Part shown: positions 1 through 7,112 of the stretch, one piece after another
How the letters are laid out: each line of letters begins with the position of its first letter
Position numbering within the stretch: the first letter of the stretch is position 1
From: Zymomonas sp.
Lineage (GTDB): Bacteria; Pseudomonadota; Alphaproteobacteria; Sphingomonadales; Sphingomonadaceae
Direction of reading: 5' to 3'
DNA: 23,992 nt
NCBI GenBank assembly: GCA_027489105.1
Contig: JAIYAJ010000503.1
Coordinates: forward strand, 1-23,992
Program-made: the position numbers and the translations under genes
Notes under the pieces: generated by a model
What the model saw: the letters and a program-made list of their open reading frames with translations, nothing else
The model's database searches: none
Told to the model about the DNA's origin: nothing

Positions 1-707
1 AGGAAGAGCAGGGGATTGCGCGCGTAGCGGAAGATCAGCAGCGCTATCAGGGCCACGATCAGGAAAATGATGACGGCTTCGACTCTGCCGCGACGCCCAA
101 GACCGTCATACCATCGCGGCAACCCACCCGAGAGCGCCGTAATGAATAGCGGAGCGAAAAGGATGAGGCCCAGAGCATCTGCCAGATAGCGGCTCTGGAG
201 CGTGATCCAGAACATGTCCTGGCCGAAGCCATGGGCTGCCACGGCCGCACCGGGGGCACCGACGACGGCGGCGGCAAAGGCGGAAAGGACGAACAGCAGG
301 ATCGACCGCACGTCGTGGAACGGCTCGGACGCAGCGATCGACCCACGCAGGAGAGCGACCGCTACAATCACCTCGGCCATGCTGGTGGCAGCACCGATGA
401 GCGCGCCGGGGATCGAATCGAGGCTGGCGTAATCCGCCAGCGTTGCTGCGACGAAGGCCGTCGCGACGAAGGTCGGCCAGCGCGAGGGGGCCAGCGGCAG
501 CAGCAGTGCGAGCAGGAGCGCATTTTGCGGCCATATGGCCACGATCGGTTGCGCCTCGCTGGTCAGGGCGACCGTTCCCCATGCCAACAGGAAATAGCCG
601 GCCGCTCCGAGCAGCGCACCGACCACGTCCCGCCGACCTTTGTCGTCGTCACGTCCGCCCACGATCAGGAATGCCCCCGCACTCTTTCGCCGTTCTTTGC
701 CGGACAT
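1..707 (-). CDS. MASE1-domain membrane sensor protein, C-terminus cut off by window edge
   Basis: The reading frame opens at an ATG (707-705) and stays open to the window edge, giving 235 codons of an incomplete protein. After a charged, soluble N-terminus of about 28 residues it has repeated hydrophobic segments. One has the pattern IWPQNALLLALLLP followed by RWP, which is characteristic of the MASE1 integral-membrane sensory domain. MASE1 domains usually sit at the N-terminus of histidine kinases or GGDEF/EAL proteins, so a cytoplasmic signalling output probably lies beyond position 1, but it is not visible here. The gene follows the caspase-like gene on the same strand after 79 bases, so the two may be co-transcribed. 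A small hairpin (ACCGC-TGTT-GCGGT, 763-776) without a T-run lies in that gap. Other frames here are shadows with arginine- and proline-rich translations. The MASE1 assignment is by motif recall; the output domain and ligand are unknown. Confidence 0.72.
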   Translation of the reverse strand, partial: MSGKERRKSAGAFLIVGGRDDDKGRRDVVGALLGAAGYFLLAWGTVALTSEAQPIVAIWPQNALLLALLLPLAPSRWPTFVATAFVAATLADYASLDSIPGALIGAATSMAEVIVAVALLRGSIAASEPFHDVRSILLFVLSAFAAAVVGAPGAAVAAHGFGQDMFWITLQSRYLADALGLILFAPLFITALSGGLPRWYDGLGRRGRVEAVIIFLIVALIALLIFRYARNPLLF

Positions 708-786
708 GGACGTCGACGCAACCGATTCCAGTAAAGAAATGGTGAGGCGTGTCTTTGCTATGACCGCTGTTGCGGTAACGCCACGG

Positions 787-2076
787 TCACTTGCCCCGAA
801 AGTGCAGGATAGTCGCTGCCGTCGCAATTCCCGCTTCGTCCCGCGCGATCAGGATCAACTGCTCTTCACCCATCGGCAAGGGGCGCTGACTGACCGGATC
901 GCGCGTGACGAACGTGAAACCGACATTGGCCCACCGGCCGGGCAGCAGTGCCAGACCGGCTGGTGGTGCCAGTCCGGAATAGCCTCCTCCAGCGTCGCGA
1001 TACCAGGCTTCGAGGCGCAGCGGCACGCCCGGTTCGCCGAAATCGACCCGGACATGATCGCAATGGTCGAGCGTAACCGTGCGGCCCGCGTCGATCCGCA
1101 GCGGCCCGGTGACCCGCCCCTTCTTCGCACAGGCACCCCGATCGTCGATCGATAGTCGTGTGGCGAAGGGCAGGGGTGGCAGCCCCAGCGCAATCTCGAT
1201 CAGATCGGGTGAGCGCCCGTCGAACAGGACCGGAGCGGAAAGCTCTCCTGTCGTCCAGGGTATGTCAGCTGCGCCGCCCTTGGCGGCGAGAGCCGCAAAT
1301 GAGTCCGGACGGGTCTGAAGCGCGGCAGCGAGGGCTTTGGTGAAGCGACCACCGTCGCCATCGTCCCATGCCACCTGACCTGGCCCCGCAGCGGCAAAGA
1401 CGACGAGGCGTCCGCCCCCTGCCAGTCCCGCGTCGACGAATCCGCTGGCGTCCGCTGCACCGCGCGAGGGCGCCACCTGAGCTATGCCGAGCAGGGCGCC
1501 AGCGATACTCTTCGCCGTCGCCTGGCTGCCACGCAAAAGGCCGCCGCCGGCGCAGCTGTCGATCAGCACCCAAATATCGACCCCGGCAGCGCGCATCGCG
1601 CGCACCCGGCGACCGATTTCGTCATCCTTGATGGCCCCGGCCAGCGTCTTTGAGGCGGGATCCCATTGGCCGGCATCGGCCGCCAGAAACCATTCGTCGA
1701 GGCCGTCAGGTTCCAGTCCGTCATCGGCCGATGTCGGCGCTTGCGTTCCATGGCCCGACAGGAAGAGGATCGCACGATCGCCGCTGGTCGACTGACGGGC
1801 GAGATCGTCGAGCGCGGCGCGGATCGCGTCGGCAGTGGCGGCGCGGCCGGTCAGCAGGCGCAGGTCGCCAGCATCCAGATCAAAGCCGGTGAGGGCATCT
1901 GCCATGCGATGCGCGTCGTGCGCTGCTCCGGGCAGAGCGAAACGCTGGAGCGAGGTCTCCTCGAATTCGGAGGCGCCGACGAGCACCGCCCTTATGCGGG
2001 CCTCCGCTCGCCCGGCGGAGAGCCCGATAGCAAGCGGCACGGCGACCAGTGCGAGCAGCGGGGCGATCCTGATCAT
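787..2076 (-). CDS. Exported caspase-like (peptidase C14 family) protein
   Basis: This 429-residue protein has a Sec-type signal peptide (residues 1-26, ending AGRAEA). A caspase/metacaspase-like p20 fold follows at roughly 28-260. The beta strand before the catalytic histidine reads AILFLSGHGTQ (His109), and the cysteine strand reads VDIWVLIDSCAGGG (Cys175), so the His-Cys dyad is intact. In this family the cysteine peptidase generally cleaves after basic or acidic residues; the substrate here is unknown. Residues about 300-429 form a second, beta-rich region with GPLRIDAG and a Gly/Tyr-rich stretch that I do not recognise. The signal peptide implies a periplasmic or secreted location, unlike most cytoplasmic caspase homologues. 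It is transcribed divergently from the TPR-barrel gene (113 bases between starts) and lies upstream of the MASE1 gene. The start is the ATG at 2076; only a weak AGG precedes it. Confidence 0.85.
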   Translation of the reverse strand: MIRIAPLLALVAVPLAIGLSAGRAEARIRAVLVGASEFEETSLQRFALPGAAHDAHRMADALTGFDLDAGDLRLLTGRAATADAIRAALDDLARQSTSGDRAILFLSGHGTQAPTSADDGLEPDGLDEWFLAADAGQWDPASKTLAGAIKDDEIGRRVRAMRAAGVDIWVLIDSCAGGGLLRGSQATAKSIAGALLGIAQVAPSRGAADASGFVDAGLAGGGRLVVFAAAGPGQVAWDDGDGGRFTKALAAALQTRPDSFAALAAKGGAADIPWTTGELSAPVLFDGRSPDLIEIALGLPPLPFATRLSIDDRGACAKKGRVTGPLRIDAGRTVTLDHCDHVRVDFGEPGVPLRLEAWYRDAGGGYSGLAPPAGLALLPGRWANVGFTFVTRDPVSQRPLPMGEEQLILIARDEAGIATAATILHFRGK

Positions 2077-2189
2077 GATGCCTGTGTACAGGCGCCAGCC
2101 GCCACCCGCCAGTTCATGTCAGGAAACGTCAGTCGGGAAACGACTCTGGCCCGTGGCACATCGCCGTAGGGGAAATCAGGGGAGTTATC
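2077..2189. promoter_or_regulatory. Divergent promoter region with inverted and direct repeats
   Basis: These 113 bases separate the divergent caspase-like and TPR-barrel genes and must carry both promoters. Visible structure: a 14-base inverted repeat GCCTGT-GT-ACAGGC at 2080-2093, only 3 bases upstream of the caspase ATG; two direct copies of GGAAACG(T/A)C at 2122-2130 and 2136-2144, 14 bases apart; and a small stem AGTCG-GGAAA-CGACT at 2131-2145 overlapping the second copy. A good Shine-Dalgarno (AGGGGAG, 2178-2184) serves the GTG at 2190. I could not identify convincing -35/-10 pairs, so regulation is only suggested. Confidence 0.4.
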
Positions 2190-3518
2190 GTGACACGTAG
2201 CATATGTTTCACCGCCGGGGCGGCTCTGGCCGTCATGCTGGCATCGGCGCCGGCGACGGCCGCGATGGATGAGGTGCTGACGCGCGCCGTAGCGCTGCAG
2301 AAGCAGGGCAAGGCCACCGAATCCTATGATCTGCTGGCGCCTCTGCTCGCCAGCCGGGCACAGGACGTCGACTATAATTATGCCTTGGGTCTGGCGGCAG
2401 CCGACAGTGGCAGGACCGGCGAGGCGATCCTTGCCTTCCAGCGCGTCCTGGCGGTGCAGCCGGGCAACAGCCAGGCGCGCGCCGAACTGGCGCGGGCCTA
2501 TGCGCTGTCGGGGGATGTCGATACCGCGCGGGCCCAGTTCAGCACGGTCGTACAGGACCCGACCCTGCCCGATCCCGTTCGGCAGCGTTTCGACAGCATC
2601 GTCCGCCGCTACGATCGCGCCGTGGCCGGCGGTGACACCGACGTCTCCGGCTTTCTCGACCTGTCGGGTGGCTATGACAGCAACATCAACAGCGCCACCA
2701 ACCTGACGAACATCACCATTCCTCTGTTCGCAGGGCTTGGGCCGGGCCAGCTCGGGGGCGCGGCACGGCGGATCGACAAGCCCTTCTACGAAGCGCAGGG
2801 CGGCCTCAGCATCGCAACGCCCGCCAGCCGGCAGATGCGGGTCTTCGGCAGCGTGCTCGGCAGCTGGCGCGACAATGTCGGCGACAGTCGCTTCGATCAG
2901 GCAAGCCTGACGGGCACGTTGGGTGGCTCGTACAGCTTCGCCAGCCGCGACGTGCTGTCGCTTTCCGGGCAGGTGCAGAAATTCTGGCTCGGCAATGACG
3001 GTTTCCGCAACGCCTATGGCGCGATTGGCCAATATACCCATCTGCTGGGCAATGGCGCGGCGCTCAGCCTGGGCGCGCAGCTGTTCCGCTTCGACTATGC
3101 CAACGACCGGCTCCGCGATGTCGATCGCTATGCGCTGGCGGCCTCCTATGCCGATCGGACGATCGTCGCGAGCATCGCAGGCGGCAAGGAGGAAGCCCGG
3201 CGCGCTGCCGGCGACAATTTCTCCAACGGCTTCGTCAACGCCAATCTGGGCTTCGAATATTCGATCGCGCCCAGCTTCAATCTGGTTGGCGGCATTTCGG
3301 GCGAGGTGCGCCGATACGACGACCCCGACCCGCTGTTTCTGCGCAAGCGGCGGGACGAGCAGATCGATGCGTCGGTGGGGTTGAAATATCTCGTCGCCAA
3401 GTCGGTCTATCTGCGTCCGCGGGTCACCTATTCCCGTAATTTCAGCAACATCGGCCTGTATGATTTCGAGCGTTGGACCGCCAGCATGGGCGTCCGCGTC
3501 GAGTTCCGGGGGAACTGA
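2190..3518 (+). CDS. TPR plus outer-membrane beta-barrel protein, Slam (DUF560)-like
   Basis: This 442-residue protein starts with GTG behind AGGGGAG. Residues 1-25 form a signal peptide ending ATAA. Three exact 34-residue TPR units follow (26-59, 60-93, 94-127). From about 153 to the end the sequence alternates polar and aromatic residues like a beta-barrel, opening with LSGGYDSNINSAT and closing with a strand ending VRVEF. An N-terminal TPR domain joined to a barrel of about 290 residues is the layout of surface lipoprotein assembly modifiers (Slam, DUF560), the outer-membrane component of type XI secretion. These move cargo with TbpB-like barrels to the cell surface. The next gene, 2 bases downstream, encodes an exported protein with just such a candidate barrel. 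Alternative: another TPR-barrel exporter or porin. The outer-membrane barrel is well supported; the Slam assignment is by architecture and motif only. Confidence 0.7.
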   Translation: MTRSICFTAGAALAVMLASAPATAAMDEVLTRAVALQKQGKATESYDLLAPLLASRAQDVDYNYALGLAAADSGRTGEAILAFQRVLAVQPGNSQARAELARAYALSGDVDTARAQFSTVVQDPTLPDPVRQRFDSIVRRYDRAVAGGDTDVSGFLDLSGGYDSNINSATNLTNITIPLFAGLGPGQLGGAARRIDKPFYEAQGGLSIATPASRQMRVFGSVLGSWRDNVGDSRFDQASLTGTLGGSYSFASRDVLSLSGQVQKFWLGNDGFRNAYGAIGQYTHLLGNGAALSLGAQLFRFDYANDRLRDVDRYALAASYADRTIVASIAGGKEEARRAAGDNFSNGFVNANLGFEYSIAPSFNLVGGISGEVRRYDDPDPLFLRKRRDEQIDASVGLKYLVAKSVYLRPRVTYSRNFSNIGLYDFERWTASMGVRVEFRGN

Positions 3519-3520
3519 CC

Positions 3521-5911
3521 ATGACGAACATCCATAGCATTTCGCGCCTGTCGCTTGGTCTCCTGGCGTCGGTCTCGGCCTTGGCGGTGTCCATGCCGGC
3601 CGCCGCCGGCAAGATTATCTTCTCGGACGATCCGGCCCTGGTCGGAACGGAAGCGACAAATGGCGGCGAGGTCCGGACCTCGGGCGGCACGACCCAGATC
3701 ATGACCGACAGCGGTGCGATCGTCTCGCTCGTCGGAGCGGCCTCCGTGAAGGTCGACGGCAATGCCGTCTCGATCCTGTCGGGCAACGTCACCGTGGCGG
3801 CACCGAGGAACGCGATCGACACGACCATCAGCTTGCCGGGCGGTGCCACGGCGCGGCTCGCGGGGAGCAACCCCTCAGGTTCGTTCACCGTGCAGGGCAA
3901 CAGCTTCACCGGCCACACGCTGGGCGGCAGCGTCGCGATCACCAGCGGCGGCCAGCGGCGCATTTACAGTGTGGGTTCGGCTTGGCAGGGCGAGGCCGGC
4001 CGGGGCTCGGACCGTATGTTCGCCAACCGCGCCGATGCGGCACCTGCGGCACCGTCTTCGACCTCCGCCGAAGCGGAACCCGCCGGCGACACCGCAAAGG
4101 CCGCCGCAGCCGGCATTCCCGTCAATCTGGGTGAGGCCCTGGCAGCCGTCGGCGCAGCGGGCGATGTCGTCCAGGCCGCCCGCAATGTCGAGGCCGCAGC
4201 CGCCAATCCTGCCATCCCCGCCTTTCCGGCAGGCGATGTGGCGACCCTCGTGGGCTTCGCGACGCAACTGCAGGAGGCCTATGGCGGGCGTGCTTTCGTC
4301 GGTGCCGAGCCGGGCATCATCCAGGCCTATCTCGGCTTCCTGGCCGAAGGCGGCGCTGCCGACCAGTTCAAGGCGACCTATGCCGCGCTGATCAACCAAT
4401 ATATCGAGCTGATCCGCAGCGGCGCGGCGCCTTCGAGCTTCGAGGGGGCAAACCAGCAGGCGGTGAACGCCTATCTCAAATATCTGTCCACGACGGGCAC
4501 GCTCCAGGGTCTGTCCGAGCAGAATGCCGCGCTGGCGAGCGCCTATCTGAACTTCCTCTCGACCGGCGGTGGTGCCGACGGTTTCGTCGACAGCTACACC
4601 GACCTGGTCAACGCCTATATCGAATTCATCCGGGCCGGAGGCGCACCGGCAGAGTTCACCGGCGTCAGCCAGGAGGTGATCAACGCCTATTTCACCTTCC
4701 TGCAGTCGAGCGGACTTGTCGACCTGATCGGTCAGTCGAACCGGGCAATCTTCGATGCCTATGCGCAGTTCCTCGCCAATGGCGGGACCGGGGTGTTCGT
4801 GCCGCCGGCCACGGGTGGAAATGGTGGTGGAACAGGAGGCAATGGCGGCGGTACGGGCGGAGGCACGGTCGTGCTGCCCGAATATGCGTCGATCCTCCAA
4901 GCCTATATCGACTTCCTGCGCGGTGGGGGAAATCCCAACGGCTATGCGGGAATTTCGGCGGATCTGATCCGCCAATATCTCAATCTTGCGATCGACAACG
5001 GCCTGTTTGCCGGGGTGCCGCAGGCGACAGTCCAGCTGATCCGCAATGCGGTCGACTTGATCGCCCAGACGGGCACGCTCGATGCGGTTGCATCGATCCT
5101 GGCCGGATTGACGCTGACCCTGCCAACTGTTCCCACGACTCCGGGCATCCCGACCGGGCCGGGCACGCCGACGGCGCCCGTCAACGGGAACGAGCTCTCG
5201 GGCCAGATGGTCGCCTATGCGGGTGACGTGATCGGGATCGACGCGCGCGATGAGAGCCGGACGACCCTCGGCGATGGCGGCCAGCTGCTGAAATATGTCT
5301 GGACCGTCAATCCCACGGGCGAAGCGCCGGAGATCGGCACGAACAAGGCATTGGAGACAGGCAGCGTCGCCGGCGTCATCGGCTGGACCCGCTGGGCTGG
5401 GGGAACGACGGCCGGAACCTATTTCGGCAACCCGCCGGTGACACGTTCCGAGCGGCAGGGGCTGCATCTGGTCCATGGCACACCCGCGACGAATCTGCCG
5501 GCGAGTGGCACGGCCACTTATGCACTGGTTGGAGCAACGCGCCCGACGATCAATGATGGCTCGCTGGAACCTGGCACGCTCAGCGGGAGCGCCGCAGTTG
5601 CCTTCGGTTCCACGCCCAAGGTTGGCGTCGACCTGCAGGTCGGCATCGGCGGACACAGCTATGCGGTGGCGACCACAGGCGGCGTGACCGATCCGACGCG
5701 CAGTCAGATGAGCGTCGGGAGCGGCATGAACTTCTCGGCCTATGGCCTCTCTGTCGCACCGGGCGGTCCGGTGTGCACCGGGGGGAACTGTGAAGCCAAT
5801 ATAACCGGTTTTCTCGCCGGCCCCGGAGCAAGCCATCTCGGCCTGAGCTTCCAGGTCTATGCCCCGGGAACCAGCACGACCGTCACCGGCGCGGCCGCCT
5901 TCGGCAAATGA
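3521..5911 (+). CDS. Exported FecR-like, 24-residue-repeat protein with C-terminal TbpB-like barrel; candidate Slam cargo
   Basis: This 796-residue protein starts at the ATG at 3521, two bases after the preceding stop and behind GGGGGAA. The open frame extends further upstream, but into the previous gene. Residues 1-29 are a signal peptide ending PAAAG. No lipobox cysteine is present, so a soluble or barrel-anchored product is likelier than a lipoprotein. Residues about 40-160 resemble a FecR-type beta-rich domain (GTEATNGGEVRTSGG, then SGAIVSL and LSGNVTV). Residues 267-530 are ten 24-residue helical repeats, interrupted by a Gly/Asn insertion. After a Pro/Thr linker (530-555), residues about 556-796 are a Gly/Thr-rich beta domain. 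Its GTATYALVGAT, GSAAVAF, VGVDLQV and LGLSFQVY strands resemble the 8-stranded TbpB-type barrel. Two cysteines (752 and 757) could form a disulphide. Co-expression with the TPR-barrel protein is expected. Function is unproven. Confidence 0.75.
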   Translation: MTNIHSISRLSLGLLASVSALAVSMPAAAGKIIFSDDPALVGTEATNGGEVRTSGGTTQIMTDSGAIVSLVGAASVKVDGNAVSILSGNVTVAAPRNAIDTTISLPGGATARLAGSNPSGSFTVQGNSFTGHTLGGSVAITSGGQRRIYSVGSAWQGEAGRGSDRMFANRADAAPAAPSSTSAEAEPAGDTAKAAAAGIPVNLGEALAAVGAAGDVVQAARNVEAAAANPAIPAFPAGDVATLVGFATQLQEAYGGRAFVGAEPGIIQAYLGFLAEGGAADQFKATYAALINQYIELIRSGAAPSSFEGANQQAVNAYLKYLSTTGTLQGLSEQNAALASAYLNFLSTGGGADGFVDSYTDLVNAYIEFIRAGGAPAEFTGVSQEVINAYFTFLQSSGLVDLIGQSNRAIFDAYAQFLANGGTGVFVPPATGGNGGGTGGNGGGTGGGTVVLPEYASILQAYIDFLRGGGNPNGYAGISADLIRQYLNLAIDNGLFAGVPQATVQLIRNAVDLIAQTGTLDAVASILAGLTLTLPTVPTTPGIPTGPGTPTAPVNGNELSGQMVAYAGDVIGIDARDESRTTLGDGGQLLKYVWTVNPTGEAPEIGTNKALETGSVAGVIGWTRWAGGTTAGTYFGNPPVTRSERQGLHLVHGTPATNLPASGTATYALVGATRPTINDGSLEPGTLSGSAAVAFGSTPKVGVDLQVGIGGHSYAVATTGGVTDPTRSQMSVGSGMNFSAYGLSVAPGGPVCTGGNCEANITGFLAGPGASHLGLSFQVYAPGTSTTVTGAAAFGK
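4319..5110 (+). repeat. Ten 24-residue (72-base) protein repeats in a 72-residue superperiod, one split by a Gly-rich insert
   Basis: Residues 267-530 of the FecR-like protein divide into units of exactly 24 residues with consensus xxAYhxFLxxGGxxxxFxxxxxxh (h = hydrophobic). Units begin at residues 267, 291, 315, 339, 363, 387, 411, 459, 483 and 507. Units 1-3 match units 4-6 position by position (for example INQYIELIRSG with VNAYIEFIRAG), so the real period is 72 residues, in A-B-C order. The seventh unit (A-type) is split by about 24 Gly/Asn/Thr-rich residues (427-451, bases 4799-4873) before its last residues, and the B and C types resume afterwards. The DNA copies are diverged, so this is an old protein-level expansion rather than a recent tandem duplication. 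Confidence 0.85.
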
Positions 5912-5952
5912 GCTCGCGGGGGCAGGCACTCCCACCACCTGCTCCCACGGGA

Positions 5953-5987
5953 AGCGGCGCCGGGCCTGGCAGTCCGGCGCCGCTTTT
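5953..5987 (+). terminator. Rho-independent terminator after the FecR-like repeat gene
   Basis: The arms AGCGGCGCCGG (5953-5963) and CCGGCGCCGCT (5974-5984) form a perfect 11-base-pair stem around a 10-base loop, followed by TTTT ending at 5987. It lies 42 bases after the stop of the repeat protein and 66 bases before the ATP-grasp gene. The ATP-grasp gene therefore probably has its own promoter. Confidence 0.88.
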
Positions 5988-6052
5988 CGGCTGCTAGCCG
6001 TTGCAACCTTTTCTGCTCACCCTTAGGCGAGATTGCAAAAGGGGCGTGCGAC

Positions 6053-7105
6053 ATGGCTCAGGAAAAGCCGGTAATTGTCGGATTGATTTGCGGAGACGAC
6101 GCCACCCGCGAGCTTATCTGGGAGTATCGGCGGGAAGCGATCGTCGCCGGGAACAATGATGCGCTCGTCCTGCTCAAGCTGCTGCGTCCGTCGATCGAAT
6201 TGCGGCGCATGCATATCGCACCCAGCTATTTTCGTCAGCCCCGTCGCTATGATTTCCAGGCTTGCGGCGTCCTGTGGAACGCGATCACGGACGAGATGCA
6301 GAATCCGAAAACGCTGGAAATCGTCCAGCGCATCGTGGCGAAGGAAAAGCGTCCCGTCATCGGCAACCCGTTCGAGGTGCCGAAGACGAGCAGGACCGAA
6401 ACCGCAAAGCGCCTTGCCGGGATCGACGGCGTTCATGTTCCCAAGGTCCTTCAGATCAAGAATCCCTCGCGGGAGCGCGTCGCCCGTGCCGTCGAGCAGG
6501 CCGGTTTCCGCTTTCCGGCAATTGTCCGGCGGGTGGGTACGCATAACGGAGAGGTCGTCGGCATCGCTCAGGACCTCGATGGCCTGTCGGCGATATTCGG
6601 CGATCGCACCCATCTCTACAATCTGATCGAATTCGTGGATGTCCGGCAGCACGACGGCTTCTATCGCAAGACGCGCTTCTTCTTCGTCGGCGACCGGATC
6701 ATCACGCGGCAACATGTGGTCTCGGACGACTGGATGATCCACGGCCGAAGCTCACGCCGGGTCATGGAAGCGCATCCCGAACTGGTCGAGGAAGCGCGCG
6801 ATCGTCTCGTAAACGGCTTCGCCTCATTGCCCGATGCCGTTCGTGAGCGCGTCCAGGCGATACGGTCGCGCGTGGATCTCGATTATGTCGGACTCGACTG
6901 CTGCATCCGCGAGGATGGCGAAATCGTGCTGTTCGAGTGCAACGCTACGATGAACTTCAACCCCAGCTTCGCCAATCCGATCACGCAACACAACCGGGCA
7001 GCCTTGCCGCGGATGATGTCAGCCATCAGGGCCCTGATCGAGCAGCGCACCGGGCGCGCCGTGCCGCCCGTGCCGTCTCCGGACCCTGCGCGAAGCATCG
7101 CTTGA
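6053..7105 (+). CDS. Stand-alone ATP-grasp (RimK / glutathione-synthase-like) ligase
   Basis: This 350-residue cytoplasmic protein starts with an ATG 8 bases after AGGGG. Residues 1-110 form a Rossmann-like pre-ATP-grasp region ending in PVIGNPFEVPKTSRTETAKR. The ATP-grasp core follows: FPAIVRRVGTHNG at 154-166 (nucleotide-binding strand and loop), LIEFVDVRQHDGFYRKTRFF at 191-210 (substrate and hinge region), then DLDYVGLDCCI at 275-285. The metal-binding segment is FECNATMNF at 294-302, with Glu295 and Asn297 as likely magnesium ligands. ATP-grasp enzymes join a carboxylate to an amine or similar nucleophile through an acyl phosphate. The HDGFYRK pattern also occurs in ATP-grasp domains fused to TPRs; this one stands alone. 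The gene converges with the methyltransferase gene, with 7 bases between stops. No short precursor-peptide gene was found beside it. Substrate unknown. Confidence 0.8.
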   Translation: MAQEKPVIVGLICGDDATRELIWEYRREAIVAGNNDALVLLKLLRPSIELRRMHIAPSYFRQPRRYDFQACGVLWNAITDEMQNPKTLEIVQRIVAKEKRPVIGNPFEVPKTSRTETAKRLAGIDGVHVPKVLQIKNPSRERVARAVEQAGFRFPAIVRRVGTHNGEVVGIAQDLDGLSAIFGDRTHLYNLIEFVDVRQHDGFYRKTRFFFVGDRIITRQHVVSDDWMIHGRSSRRVMEAHPELVEEARDRLVNGFASLPDAVRERVQAIRSRVDLDYVGLDCCIREDGEIVLFECNATMNFNPSFANPITQHNRAALPRMMSAIRALIEQRTGRAVPPVPSPDPARSIA

Positions 7106-7112
7106 CCGGGGT

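Noticed and set aside
3473..3520. Upstream extension of the repeat-protein frame to 3473
   Set aside because: It overlaps the end of the TPR-barrel gene, and the 16 extra residues would disrupt the signal peptide that begins at 3521.
3875..5938. 687-residue minus-strand frame opposite the repeat protein
   Set aside because: It is an antisense shadow: the plus-strand frame has a signal peptide, Shine-Dalgarno, clear domains and repeats, while this translation is Arg/Ala/Gly-rich and only mirrors the repeat periodicity.
6001..6042. Paired TTGCAA copies and CCTTTT / AAAAGG arms before the ATP-grasp gene as an operator or riboswitch
   Set aside because: The arms are short and the loop is about 25 bases, so chance is likely; no conserved structure is recognisable.
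5912..6052. Possible small precursor-peptide gene next to the ATP-grasp ligase
   Set aside because: The gap is occupied by a terminator and the ligase leader; no credible small frame with a ribosome site was seen.
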